Shown in pieces: positions 8,276 to 20,152 of a DNA stretch of 64,000 nt (positions are counted from its first letter, which is position 1; each line of letters opens with the position of its first letter). The translations under genes and the position numbers were made by a program. The notes beneath the pieces are model-generated. The model was not told where the DNA came from. It worked only from the letters and a program-made list of their open reading frames with translations, and searched no databases. Origin of the DNA: Actinomadura xylanilytica (GTDB lineage: Bacteria > Actinomycetota > Actinomycetes > Streptosporangiales > Streptosporangiaceae); NCBI RefSeq assembly GCF_030283145.1, contig NZ_JASNWE010000002.1:1178001-1242000 (forward strand), read 5' to 3'.

Positions 8276-10639
8276 TCAAGAAGGTGGGATGTTGTGGTCC
8301 GACGCACTCTCGGCTTTCCGGAGTACCTCTAGGCCGGTGACCTCGTCAGTCTGTGGTGTCCGTTCTTTGAAGGGGTGCTGCTTCGTCCACTGGATGACGC
8401 GGGCCTTGTCTTCCGTAGATAGATCCTCCTTCTTGAGAAGTGAATTGATCGTGGGATCGCCGGTGTTCCCGTGGTGGGCGAGTGCGTAGCCGCGAGCCAG
8501 GTCCAGATAGATCTGGTCCGAGTAGGTGGAATTTTCCGCTTTGATCTGCTCGATCTTCTTGTCGAAATCCTTGTACTGGATCTTGTCCAGGGCGAGATTC
8601 GTGCCGATGCCGTAGACATCGGTGACTCCGGGGACGGCACCGGCCGGTGATGCTCCGATGATCCCGCCGGTGATGTCGCGCAAGACGCCGAGACGCTTCT
8701 GGGCGTCTTCGTACTGCTTCTTCGTGATCTCCTCGCTGCTGGTCCGCTCCTTCGCGTAGGCGGCGATGAGGTTCCCCTCCAGGTATCCGGCGCGCACGAT
8801 GGCGTCGCCCAAGCTGTGGGTGCGCAGGCCCCAGGCGAAGAGTCGCTGCCGATAGTTCTGGGTATCGGCGGCGAGCTGCGCCCAGGCCCTGTCGTCGGCG
8901 GCGAAGGTGCGAAGGAAGGACTGCATGTCCGAGCCGCTGATGTCCACGTAGGCGCGATGGGTCACCGGATCAGTGCTGGGCAGTTCGGTGCCGCTGGCGG
9001 TGCGGTTGGCGTCGGCGATGGCAGGGATGTGCATGCGGGTCATCTGCAACAGGCCGGAGACCAGACCCGAGCCGAGTTCGGCCTCGTACTGCTTGGTGTG
9101 GCCCATCCAGCGCGGGCCGCTTCCCTGAGGGGGGACCACGTCGAACCAGGGGAACAGGTCCGGCGGGCTTTCCTTCTTCAGCAGCTTGTCGACCTTCTCC
9201 CGGCCTTTGTCGTTCCACCAGGCGACGGTCTTCATGATCTCGGCGGCATTGCTCGCGGCCTCCTCCTCGTGCCCCTTCTCCGGGGTGGTCGCCAGTTTGA
9301 TGACGGCCCCCGCGGCGGCACCGGAGTCAGGCCAGTCGGGAGCGACCAGCAGGGACGCGTAGGTTCCGCCATTGCCGCGGCTCAGCCACGTCAGCGCGTC
9401 GGCCTTCTCGGCGTCCTTGATGGTGAAGCCGTTCTCGAGGTCTGTGGCGACCAGCGTCCGAGCTGCCGCGCGGTCGTTCTGCCGGGAGATGCGGCCCAGG
9501 ATGGTGAGGGCCGGGTCGTACTCGTTCAGCACCTTCGGATCACCGTTGCGGGCCGAGGTCCCCAGGCCCCAGGCATCCCACCAGCGTCCGTTCGGCTGGT
9601 TGGTGGCGTAGGTGTACTGGTCTCCGGCCTTGCCGCCGACCGTTTCGGTGATGGCGTAGGAGGGGTGTTTCTGGCGCCAGCGGAGGGCGGCCTTGCCCAT
9701 GTCGACCAGGACGGACGAGCTCCACTTGACGTCCGGGGCGCTGAGCTTGACCAGGAGGGCCTGGCCGGGGAGGTCGGCGCCGATGGGGCCCAGGGCGTTG
9801 GCCAGGGCGCCCTGGCCGTCCTTCTTGCGGGAGAGGGCGGCCAGGGCGGTTCCGACGGCGCCCAAGAGGGCCTTGTCGTCCTTGGAGAGGGGGGCGCCGC
9901 TTCGTCTGTGGAGGGTGTAGGCGAGCTTTCCGATGGAGCCGGCCGGGACGTTGCCGAAGAAGGTGCCGAGGTACGCCTGGTTCTTGGCGTTCTCGCGGAG
10001 GGTGCGGCCGATCTCGTTGAGCAGGGGGCCGTCGGGGTCCTTGAGGTTCTTGGCGAAGGCGAGGGCCTGGAGGCGGCCGAGATCGGACATCTCCCTGTCG
10101 CCGAAGCGTTCGAGGTCGGGGATCGCGGGCATCGGGCCGCGGGGCGTGACCTGGTTCTCGGCCAGGGCGTACATGACGCGGGTGCGCATCCGCCTGGCCT
10201 GGTCGCGGCACCAGTCGGACGTGCGGGCGCACTGGGCGGTGCCGGCGATGCCGGGGCCCTGGACGGCCAGCAGGCGGCGGACGCGGTTGCCGTGCCCCGG
10301 AAGGCCGTCGGCGGCGCGGTTCAGGGCGGTCTCGAGGCGTTCCAGGCCGCTGGGGGACACCGAGGCCACGCCGGGACGGCCGGACGCGGGGGTGACCCGG
10401 GGGATCTCCGGGACGGTCAGCACCATCGGCATGTGGTCGAGTTCCGACACCATCTTCATGATCTGGACCATCATCCGGTCGAGTGACCGGTTGTGGCCTT
10501 GCAGATCGGCGGTGAACGCGCCCGCCGAGCCGCCCTGCCAGACCTGCGGGCCCATCATGCGGACGATCTCGGACATGAGCGTCGAAATGGCCTGGAGTTC
10601 CGCCTGGACGGCCGGCACATCGATCTTTCCTGTGACCAT
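8276..10639 (-). CDS. Large WXG-type protein, putative secretion-system substrate
   Basis: A 787-residue protein beginning MVTGKIDVPAVQAELQAIST. The first 90 residues look like an ESAT-6/WXG helical hairpin: amphipathic helix, then QVWQGGSAGAF (Trp-x-Gly) near residue 31, then a second helix (DRMMVQIMKMVSELDHM). The long remainder is mainly alpha-helical and rich in Ala, Asp and Lys. Proteins with this plan in Actinobacteria (possibly the DUF6571 group; not verified) are thought to leave the cell by type VII secretion and some act as toxins. No secretion ATPase is in the window. A GGGGGACG ribosome binding site precedes the ATG at 10639. No catalytic motif is recognised in the C-terminus (SSEEITKKQYEDAQKRLGVL onwards). 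Confidence 0.75.
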   Translation of the reverse strand: MVTGKIDVPAVQAELQAISTLMSEIVRMMGPQVWQGGSAGAFTADLQGHNRSLDRMMVQIMKMVSELDHMPMVLTVPEIPRVTPASGRPGVASVSPSGLERLETALNRAADGLPGHGNRVRRLLAVQGPGIAGTAQCARTSDWCRDQARRMRTRVMYALAENQVTPRGPMPAIPDLERFGDREMSDLGRLQALAFAKNLKDPDGPLLNEIGRTLRENAKNQAYLGTFFGNVPAGSIGKLAYTLHRRSGAPLSKDDKALLGAVGTALAALSRKKDGQGALANALGPIGADLPGQALLVKLSAPDVKWSSSVLVDMGKAALRWRQKHPSYAITETVGGKAGDQYTYATNQPNGRWWDAWGLGTSARNGDPKVLNEYDPALTILGRISRQNDRAAARTLVATDLENGFTIKDAEKADALTWLSRGNGGTYASLLVAPDWPDSGAAAGAVIKLATTPEKGHEEEAASNAAEIMKTVAWWNDKGREKVDKLLKKESPPDLFPWFDVVPPQGSGPRWMGHTKQYEAELGSGLVSGLLQMTRMHIPAIADANRTASGTELPSTDPVTHRAYVDISGSDMQSFLRTFAADDRAWAQLAADTQNYRQRLFAWGLRTHSLGDAIVRAGYLEGNLIAAYAKERTSSEEITKKQYEDAQKRLGVLRDITGGIIGASPAGAVPGVTDVYGIGTNLALDKIQYKDFDKKIEQIKAENSTYSDQIYLDLARGYALAHHGNTGDPTINSLLKKEDLSTEDKARVIQWTKQHPFKERTPQTDEVTGLEVLRKAESASDHNIPPS

Positions 10640-10737
10640 TCGCGGCGTCCCCCTGATTCCCGTCCCGCCACAAGTAGCGCACGGGTACGACAGGGTCAAC
10701 GGGCGCGTTGACCCGCCTTGACAAAGGGGGCGCCGCC

Positions 10738-12357
10738 CTACTCCCGGGACAGGGCCCGGGTGGCGCCGGCGGCCACGGTCAGGCCGAGGACGAAGCCCGC
10801 GGCCACCAGGAGGTTGGCGATCCACTGGTAGATCCCCGCCGGGGCGAAGACGCCCTCTTGGCCGAGCGATCCGACCGGCAGGAGCAGGTCGAGGGTGTAG
10901 AAGAACGCGTTGAAATGCGGGCTGTCGTCGGCGTTCAGGACGCCGGGCTTGTGCAGCGAGAAGACGACGGTGCCGAACGCCAGCAGGCCGATCAGCCAGC
11001 TCGCCGCGCGGAACGGACGGTAGCCGTAGCCGACCAGGGCGTCCTGTAAGTAGCCGATGGTCTTGAGGGGGAGGCCCTGGGTGCTCCGGCGGTCGCGGGC
11101 CTTCGCCAGGAGGATGGAGCGGCCGTCGGCGTCCAGTCCGAGGCTGCGGTAGGTCTGTGCGAGCCGCTCGTACGGCTGGGGCTGGTAGCCGTCGGTGTCG
11201 CGGCGCAGCCAGCCGAGGCGCTCGCGTGCGGTGAGGGGCGGCTCCAGGTTCTCGTACTGGAGGCCGTCCAATTGGAGGCGGGACGGCCATGTGCCGGCGT
11301 CGTCGCGCAGGAGGTTGACCCGGGCGTAGGAGAGGTCCGCTATGCCCTTGATGGCCTCGGTGGGCCTCAGAAGGAGCTCCTCGGCCTGGAGGCGCTGGAG
11401 GCCGAGGGCAGTCCCGGACTCGTGGCTGAGGCGCGCACCGCTCAGGCTGAGCTGCCCGGCCACGCGCGCGCCCGCGAAGCTGACGCCGCCGTCGGCGCTG
11501 AATCCGTCTGTGCAGTAGACGTCGGTCTCCACGGCGAGGTCGTCGGCGTTCAGGGCGGTGCGCTCGGGATGGACGAGCTTGGCGCCGACGAACGAGAGGT
11601 AGCCGCCGACGCGGGCGCCGCGGAGCCGGATCTCGCCTTCGGCGCTGAACCCGCCGTCGCAGAACACGTTGGCCGCCGCGTCGAGGCGGCTGGCGTACAG
11701 GGCGACGCCCGGCGGGTTGTGCAGCCGGGCTCCGCGGAAGATGAGCTGGCCGCCGATCCGGGCACCCGGCAGGCGGACCTCGCCGTCGGCGGTGAAGCCC
11801 TGGTCGCAGTAGACGTTGGCGTTCACGGTGAGGCGGTCGGCGAGCAGCGCGTCGTCCCCGGGATTGACCAGGTGGACGCCCGACATGTTGAGAATGCCGG
11901 TGATGTGCGCACCGTCCAGCCAGAGGCCGCCGGAGATGCGGCTGCCCTCCAGCCACATGTGCCCGTCCACCCGGGCGCCCGAGGCGATCAGACCGGGCAG
12001 GCCGCACCGCATCAGGTGGACGCTGCTCATCTTCGCCCAGTAGAGCTGCGGGGGCTCGTCGAACGCGCAGCCGGTGAGCGCCAGCGGGGCGGCCACCTCG
12101 GCGTGCCCCAGGTTCAGCGGGCCGACGACGCGGGCGCCGCTGAGACGGACCGCGGCGACCTGGCCGGGCTCGGCGGCGACGGCGCCGACGAGCAGCGCGA
12201 CCAGCACCTCGGCCCGGACGGTCCGCTCGGGCCCCCACCGGTCGGCGCCGCCCGGGTCGTTCAGGCCCTGGTCGGCGGACGCCAGATCGACCGACTCGCC
12301 GCGCGGGAACGCCTCCCAGAGACGGCGTTCCGGAGAGGACAGTTCGTCGATGTTCAT
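10738..12357 (-). CDS. Repeat-rich beta-helix protein with C-terminal membrane helices
   Basis: A 539-residue protein with repeated units of roughly 30-60 residues such as CDQGFTADGEVRLPGARIGG, CDGGFSAEGEIRLRGARVGG and CTDGFSADGGVSFAGARVAG between residues 60 and 340, typical of a pentapeptide-like or right-handed beta-helix stack. A helical linker follows, then three hydrophobic segments near residues 435-455, 475-495 and 510-532. Similar Streptomyces proteins are often named membrane-associated oxidoreductase, but no cofactor motif is visible, so that name is not adopted. The start ATG at 12357 (MNIDELSSPERRLWEAFPRG) is the natural one. It is on the same strand as the WXG-like gene, 98 bases upstream, so the two may be co-transcribed. 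Confidence 0.75.
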   Translation of the reverse strand: MNIDELSSPERRLWEAFPRGESVDLASADQGLNDPGGADRWGPERTVRAEVLVALLVGAVAAEPGQVAAVRLSGARVVGPLNLGHAEVAAPLALTGCAFDEPPQLYWAKMSSVHLMRCGLPGLIASGARVDGHMWLEGSRISGGLWLDGAHITGILNMSGVHLVNPGDDALLADRLTVNANVYCDQGFTADGEVRLPGARIGGQLIFRGARLHNPPGVALYASRLDAAANVFCDGGFSAEGEIRLRGARVGGYLSFVGAKLVHPERTALNADDLAVETDVYCTDGFSADGGVSFAGARVAGQLSLSGARLSHESGTALGLQRLQAEELLLRPTEAIKGIADLSYARVNLLRDDAGTWPSRLQLDGLQYENLEPPLTARERLGWLRRDTDGYQPQPYERLAQTYRSLGLDADGRSILLAKARDRRSTQGLPLKTIGYLQDALVGYGYRPFRAASWLIGLLAFGTVVFSLHKPGVLNADDSPHFNAFFYTLDLLLPVGSLGQEGVFAPAGIYQWIANLLVAAGFVLGLTVAAGATRALSRE

Positions 12358-12450
12358 CCTCGGCTCCGGGGGACGGGTGCGTTCAGTGAGGCAATGGTGC
12401 CGTACGCTTCAGGTTCGTCAGCAAAAGCGCAGATCAATGAGGGGGCTGTC

Positions 12451-12693
12451 GTGGCGCGTGTCGTCGTCGACGTCATGCTCAAGCCGGAGATCCTCGACCC
12501 GCAGGGGCAGGCGATCTCCCGGAAACTGCCGCAGCTCGGGTACGAGGGCGTCGCGGCGGTCCGGCAGGGCAAGCGGTTCGAACTGGAGCTCGACGGGCCC
12601 GCGGACGACGCGGCGCTCGACCGGGCCCGCAAGATCGCCGAGACCCTGCTGGCCAACCCGGTCATCGAGAACTTCGAGGTGCGCGTCCTCTGA
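12451..12693 (+). CDS. purS: Phosphoribosylformylglycinamidine synthase subunit PurS
   Basis: An 80-residue small subunit of FGAM synthase. The pattern V-x-V-x-V-M-L-K-P-x-I-L-D-P-Q-G at the start and FELELDG in the middle is characteristic of PurS. In bacteria with the short-type PurL, PurS bridges PurL and the glutaminase PurQ so that ammonia can be passed between them. The start is GTG at 12451 with GAGGGGG just upstream. PurQ and purL follow, but an ATPase gene is inserted in between. Confidence 0.95.
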   Translation: MARVVVDVMLKPEILDPQGQAISRKLPQLGYEGVAAVRQGKRFELELDGPADDAALDRARKIAETLLANPVIENFEVRVL

Positions 12694-12903
12694 GCCTGGG
12701 CGCGGTTCGTCCGGGCGTTGTCGGTCCCGGTCGCCGTCCACTTCGGATCGGCCAGTGGGCCGGGGCGTTCGCGGTGCACGGAATAGGCCCCTGGCGTAAC
12801 GATTATCCGAGTTTTCGCCGGGGAAGCCTAGGTGCGTCGAGCCGCGGAGCGTCCCTTCGGGGCGGTGGCCCGGCAGGGGGCTAGGCGACCACAGGGGTGA
12901 CCG

Positions 12904-13350
12904 GTGGATATGAGGTTCTCGCTCGCATTGCCACGCGAAGCGCCGAGTATCCCGGTGGTCCGGCGGGTGATCGGCGACGCCCTGCGCGCGCTCGGCGTGG
13001 CCGACGACTGCGTCGCCGACCTGCTCCTCGCCGCGTCCGAGGCGTGCACCAACGTGGTCCAGCACGCCCGTGCCACGGGCGACTACGAGGTGGTCGGGCA
13101 CATCGACCAGGGTGCCTGCACCCTCAAGATCATGGACTGGGGCCGGGGGCTGCGCGGGGCCGAGGAGGACCGCGGGATGTTGAGCGAATCCGGCCGCGGG
13201 ATTAGGATCATGCGGGCGCTGGTGGACGACCTGAGCATCGACTCCTCGCCCGAACGGGGCACCGTCGTCCACCTACAGAAGCGACTGACCTGGAGCGACG
13301 AGGCCCTGGTTCGCCGCCTCGACCGCCGGCTCATGCCCAGCGCCGGGTAG
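12904..13350 (+). CDS. SpoIIAB/RsbW-like ATP-binding protein
   Basis: A 148-residue HATPase_c_2 protein of the anti-sigma-factor kinase type. The N-box is seen as LLLAASEACTNVVQHA (about residues 40-55, catalytic Glu and Mg-binding Asn), the G1 box as IMDWGRGL (about 77-84) and the G2 box as ESGRGIRIMRALVDDL (about 97-112). Such proteins bind ATP and control sigma factors or anti-sigma antagonists. The GTG at 12904 is chosen because AGGGG is about 8 bases upstream; the ATG two codons later is too far from it. Its position between purS and purQ, with 210 and 98 bases of flanking space, is unusual. Confidence 0.88.
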   Translation: MDMRFSLALPREAPSIPVVRRVIGDALRALGVADDCVADLLLAASEACTNVVQHARATGDYEVVGHIDQGACTLKIMDWGRGLRGAEEDRGMLSESGRGIRIMRALVDDLSIDSSPERGTVVHLQKRLTWSDEALVRRLDRRLMPSAG

Positions 13351-13448
13351 ATTGGACGCGCGCGGGGGGATCGTTGCGCGCAAGCGGTGATCGGCGGAGA
13401 GAGTACCCGCCCGCCCCGGCCGCACCTCATTTCGGAGGAACAGAACAG

Positions 13449-14125
13449 ATGGACGCTGCCCGGGTTGGGGTCATCACCTTCCCCGGCTCCCTGGACGATC
13501 GTGACGCCGCACGAGCCGTACGGCTCGCCGGCGCCGAGCCGGTCACACTGTGGCACGGTGACCACGACCTCCAGGGAGTCGACGCCGTGGTGCTGCCAGG
13601 TGGTTTCTCATACGGGGACTACCTGCGGGCCGGGGCGATCGCACGGTTCGCGCCGCTGATGGCCGAGTTGGTGGCCGCCGCCAAGAAGGGGCTGCCGGTG
13701 CTCGGCATCTGCAACGGGTTCCAGGTGCTGTGCGAGTCGCACCTGCTGCCCGGCGCGCTGCTGCCGAACGCCGGCCTGCACTTCGTCTGCCGCGACCAGC
13801 GGCTCCGCGTCGAGCACGCGGAGACCGCCTGGACCGCCGACTACAGCCAGGGCCAGGAGCTGCTCGTCCCGATCAAGAACGCGGACGGGCGGTACGTCGC
13901 CGATCAGGAGACCCTCGACGAGCTGTCGTCCAGCGGCCGGATCGTGGCCCGCTACCTCGACCTGAACCCCAACGGCTCCCTCGACGACATCGCCGGGATC
14001 TGCAACGAGGCCGGCAACGTGGTCGGGCTGATGCCCCACCCCGAGCACGCCGTGGAGTCGCTGACCGGGCCGTCCACCGACGGGCTCGGCTTCTTCACCT
14101 CGATCGTCAAGAGACTGGTCAACGC

Positions 14126-14129
<4 letters not shown>
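13449..14129 (+). CDS. purQ: FGAM synthase glutaminase subunit PurQ
   Basis: A 226-residue class I glutamine amidotransferase that releases ammonia from glutamine for FGAM synthesis. Visible features: VGVITFPGSLDDRD start, VLPGGFSYGDYLRAGAIA, the nucleophile elbow LGICNGFQVL (Cys about residue 87), and the His-Glu of the triad in LMPHPEHAVE near residues 195-202. The ATG at 13449 follows TTCGGAGG. The stop codon overlaps the start of purL (ATGA). Confidence 0.96.
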
Positions 14130-17416
<3,287 letters not shown>

Positions 17417-17429
17417 TCCGGCACGCCCC

Positions 17430-17465
17430 ACGGGCGCCCGTCCACCCACGTGGCCGGGCGCCCGT
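17430..17465 (+). terminator. Hairpin after purL
   Basis: An 11-bp perfect inverted repeat (ACGGGCGCCCG at 17430-17440 and its complement at 17455-17465) with a 14-base loop starts 13 bases after the purL stop. It likely ends the purS-purQ-purL transcript. Confidence 0.7.
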
Positions 17466-17618
17466 CCGCGTCACGGGCCGTCACTTGCCCGCCCTGCCGT
17501 CCCCGATACCGGGGCCGCCACGGTCGTCCTGGGCCGTCTGGACGGGCGCTGGAGGCGCTTCCAGGGGCCGCCTTGCGGCACTCCACCTGATCCGGCGAAG
17601 CGTGCGATACTCCCGCGC

Positions 17619-18008
17619 ATGCTCGTCACCCGAGAGAACGTCACCTACGCCGCCGAGCCGATCCCGCACCTGGTGGTCGTCGCGCCGCCGCACATGGACG
17701 CGCTCCCGCCGCTGACCGTGCGGGACGGCGTCGTGTCGAACTGCGCGGGCTGGAACCTCGCCGCCCGCCTCGCGTTCAGCGTCGTCGACGGCCCCGGAGA
17801 GGCCGGTTTCATGGTCCAGGGCGCCAACGGCCAGCGGGACGCGAAGGTGATGCTCCAGTGGCTCGAAGCCGTCGACAAGGCGGGCGGCGCCCTGGTGATC
17901 GCCCTGGAGTCCCAGCCCCAGGACCTGTCGCTCGAACACCTGGTGGCCATTCCCAACGCACGTGGCGGCTCGGTCCCGTTCCTCCCACCGGAGTCAATGG
18001 CCGACTAG
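17619..18008 (+). CDS. Hypothetical protein downstream of purL
   Basis: A 129-residue soluble protein: MLVTRENVTYAAEPIPHLVV, a central VVSNCAGWNLAARLAFSVVD and a C-terminal half with alternating hydrophobic segments (GGALVIALESQPQDLSLEHL). No family is recognised. GATACT at 17606-17611 resembles a -10 element seven bases before the ATG, so the message could be leaderless; no Shine-Dalgarno sequence is visible. Codon use is typical of the genome. The purL terminator separates it from the purine genes. Confidence 0.65.
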   Translation: MLVTRENVTYAAEPIPHLVVVAPPHMDALPPLTVRDGVVSNCAGWNLAARLAFSVVDGPGEAGFMVQGANGQRDAKVMLQWLEAVDKAGGALVIALESQPQDLSLEHLVAIPNARGGSVPFLPPESMAD

Positions 18009-18101
18009 TATTTGGGATGAATCCCCTGGTAGGGACCCCTGCCGCGATGCACCCTCGCGCACCCCCATGGGCCGGACCATCGCTGAGCAACAGGATGTGA
18101 C

Positions 18102-18923
18102 GTGGCGATGATGGCGACGAGCGGGGAGCAGGACGGGCAGAGAGGGCGGCGGCTCACCTGGCCGTGGTTCATCGTGGTGGTCCTGGTCTATCTGGCCGTC
18201 ATCCAGGGGCTCGGCCTGCTCATCGGGGTGGATACCCACGACTCCAAGAGCGAGTTCCCGACCACCGAGTCGATGATCCGTAACGCGCTGGTCCCGATCG
18301 GCGCCTCGATCGTGTTCGCCGCGGCCCTGACGACCTGGCTCGGCTGGTGGCCGGACGTCGTGCGCTGCCGGGTGCCGGTCCGGCGCTGGGTGTGGTTCGT
18401 GCCGGTCTCGATGCTGGTCGTCTCGGTCGCCGGCCTCGACTACGGGAACCTGGCCGACCAGCGCGTGACCCTGGTGCTGTGCCTGCTGGCGCTCGGCGTG
18501 TTCGTCGGCGTCGGCGAGGAACTGATGTTCCGGGGGATCGGCGTCAACGTCTTCCGCCGGGCCGGGCTCAGTGAGGGCAGGGTCGCCCTCTACTCTTCGC
18601 TGGTCTTCGGCGCGGCGCACGTCAGCAACGCCATCGGCCAGGGCACCCAGGCCGTTCTCCAGGCAGTGATCGTGTCCACCTCCGGCTATTTCTTCTACCT
18701 GTGCCTCCGCGTCGGCGGCACGATCCTGCTGCCGATGCTCGTGCACGGTCTCTGGGACACCGGCCTGATCTCCAACCTTGTCGGCTCCGATCCCGCCCCC
18801 TCGATCGGGATGATCCTGCCGATCGTGCTCCAGGTCGTCCTCGTCATCGTGCTGATCGTCCGCCGACGCGCGATCGCCCCGGTTCCGACCACGGCACGGC
18901 GGCGGCGCGACCCGGTGAGCTGA
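18102..18923 (+). CDS. CPBP-family intramembrane protease
   Basis: A 273-residue integral membrane protein with about seven or eight hydrophobic segments. It carries the CPBP/Abi (CAAX protease and bacteriocin-processing) motifs: VGVGEELMFRGIG near residue 135-147 (paired Glu), VFGAAHVSNAI near 170 (motif 2 His) and a final MLVHGLWD near 215 (motif 3 His). These residues form the membrane-embedded active site. The physiological substrate is unknown. The GTG at 18102 follows CAGGAT; ATG codons at 18108 and 18111 are alternatives. It converges on map with 46 bases between them. Confidence 0.87.
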   Translation: MAMMATSGEQDGQRGRRLTWPWFIVVVLVYLAVIQGLGLLIGVDTHDSKSEFPTTESMIRNALVPIGASIVFAAALTTWLGWWPDVVRCRVPVRRWVWFVPVSMLVVSVAGLDYGNLADQRVTLVLCLLALGVFVGVGEELMFRGIGVNVFRRAGLSEGRVALYSSLVFGAAHVSNAIGQGTQAVLQAVIVSTSGYFFYLCLRVGGTILLPMLVHGLWDTGLISNLVGSDPAPSIGMILPIVLQVVLVIVLIVRRRAIAPVPTTARRRRDPVS

Positions 18924-18969
18924 GCCGGCCGGACGGGGCGCTCGTTCGGGCGAGCCCACCGCTGGAGCA

Positions 18970-19794
18970 TCAGGCGTCCTTTCCGGACAGACGAACTGGC
19001 GGGTCCTCCCTCGTCGCAGGGCGGTCCGGTTCACGCCGGGTGAGCACGAGGGGGCCGTCCTCGGTGATGGCCACCGTGTGCTCGGAGTGGGCCGTGCGCG
19101 AGCCGTCGGCCGACCGGATGGTCCAGCCGTCGGCGTCGTAGACGATCCGGTCGGTCGTGCGGGCGAACCAGGGTTCGAGCGCGAGGGTCAGACCCGGACG
19201 GAGCGTGAGGCCGCGCCCCGCCCGGCCCTTGTTCGAGACGTGGGGCTCCTCGTGCATGGTGCGGCCGAGGCCGTGGCCGCCGAACTCGTTGTTGACCGGA
19301 TAGCCGTAGTCGCGGGCCACCGCCCAGATCGCCGCCGAGATGTCGCCCAGGCGGTTGCCCGGACGCGCCGTCTCGATCGCCGCCTCCAGCGCTTCCTCGG
19401 TGGCGCGGATGATCCGCAGGTCCTCCTCGGCGGCGGTCCCGACGACGACCGTGCACGCCGAGTCCGCCACCCAGCCGTCGATGCCGACCGCGAGGTCCGC
19501 GCTGAGGACGTCCCCGTCACGCAGCGCGTAGTCGTGGGGCAGGCCGTGCAGGACGGCGTCGTTGACCGACAGGCAGATGACGTTGCGGAACGGACCGCGG
19601 CCGAAGGACGGCGCGTAGTCCCAGTAGCACGACTTCGCACCGCGTCGTTCGATCATGGCGCGCACGTGGTGTTCCAGGTCCAGGAGGTTGACGCCCACTG
19701 TGGCGAGCCGGCGGACTTCGGAGAGCGCGTCGGCGACGAAACGCCCGGCCACGTGCATCCGCTGGATCTCCGCGGGCGTCTTCAGTTCGATCAC
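18970..19794 (-). CDS. map: Type I methionine aminopeptidase
   Basis: A 274-residue M24A methionyl aminopeptidase, removing initiator Met from proteins. It reads MIELKTPAEIQRMHVAGRFV. The metal ligands are visible: Asp in DLAVGIDGWVAD and in DSACTVVVG, His in GGHGLGRTMHEEPHV, Glu in LALEPW, and Glu near the end in AHSEHTVAI. The start is GTG at 19794 with GAGG six bases upstream. It is an extra, non-housekeeping type located divergently from a small XRE repressor, with two palindromic operators in the 88-base gap, so it is probably repressed by that protein. The C-terminus carries about 20 extra residues (EPDRPATREDPPVRL). Confidence 0.93.
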   Translation of the reverse strand: MIELKTPAEIQRMHVAGRFVADALSEVRRLATVGVNLLDLEHHVRAMIERRGAKSCYWDYAPSFGRGPFRNVICLSVNDAVLHGLPHDYALRDGDVLSADLAVGIDGWVADSACTVVVGTAAEEDLRIIRATEEALEAAIETARPGNRLGDISAAIWAVARDYGYPVNNEFGGHGLGRTMHEEPHVSNKGRAGRGLTLRPGLTLALEPWFARTTDRIVYDADGWTIRSADGSRTAHSEHTVAITEDGPLVLTRREPDRPATREDPPVRLSGKDA

Positions 19795-19813
19795 GAGTAC
19801 CTCACGTACAGGG

Positions 19814-19839
19814 AGTGCCGGTATTTCTATACCGGCACT
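19814..19839. promoter_or_regulatory. Operator 1, 26-bp dyad between map and XRE genes
   Basis: An 11-bp perfect dyad AGTGCCGGTAT-TTCT-ATACCGGCACT. The inner GGTATTTCTATACC is the exact reverse complement of operator 2. It lies 20 bases upstream of the map start and is a likely repressor site for map. Confidence 0.75.
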
Positions 19840-19846
19840 CTAGTGC

Positions 19847-19876
19847 TTGACGGTATAGAAATACCAGTCCTACCCT
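19847..19876 (+). promoter_or_regulatory. Putative promoter of the XRE repressor with operator 2 inside
   Basis: TTGACG at 19847-19852 and TACCCT at 19871-19876 with an 18-base spacer form a plausible sigma-70-type promoter. Operator 2, GGTATAGAAATACC at 19852-19865, fills the spacer, as expected for autorepression. The ATG at 19883 is about seven bases after the -10 element, so the transcript may be leaderless. Operator centres are 32 bases apart, close to three helical turns. Confidence 0.6.
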
Positions 19877-19882
19877 GGGGAC

Positions 19883-20152
19883 ATGGTCCGCCAACCGCTC
19901 ACGCCCGAACAGATCGAAGCCGGCAGGCGCCTCGGCGCCCTGCTGCGCCACGCGCGGGCAGAACGCGACCTCGCGGAGGTCGCGCACGCGGCCGGCATGT
20001 CGCCGGAGACCCTGCGCAAGATCGAGACCGGCCGCCTGCCCTCCCCCGGGTTCGGCACGATCGTCCGCCTCGGCGAGGCGCTCAACGTGCCGGTGCAGGA
20101 GCTGGCAGCCACCTGGCGAGGCGGCGACCTACCGCTGAAAGCCGTCTCGTAG
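19883..20152 (+). CDS. Small XRE-family repressor
   Basis: An 89-residue helix-turn-helix protein. The HTH_3-type domain spans about residues 15-72: RRLGALLRHARAERDLAEVA, then HAAGMSPETLRKIETGRLP (recognition helix) and FGTIVRLGEALNVPVQEL. There is no other domain. It is divergent from map and its own promoter contains one of two palindromes of identical core, so it is inferred to repress both genes. The arrangement recalls a self-regulated two-gene module. Predicted cytoplasmic DNA-binding dimer. Confidence 0.88.
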   Translation: MVRQPLTPEQIEAGRRLGALLRHARAERDLAEVAHAAGMSPETLRKIETGRLPSPGFGTIVRLGEALNVPVQELAATWRGGDLPLKAVS

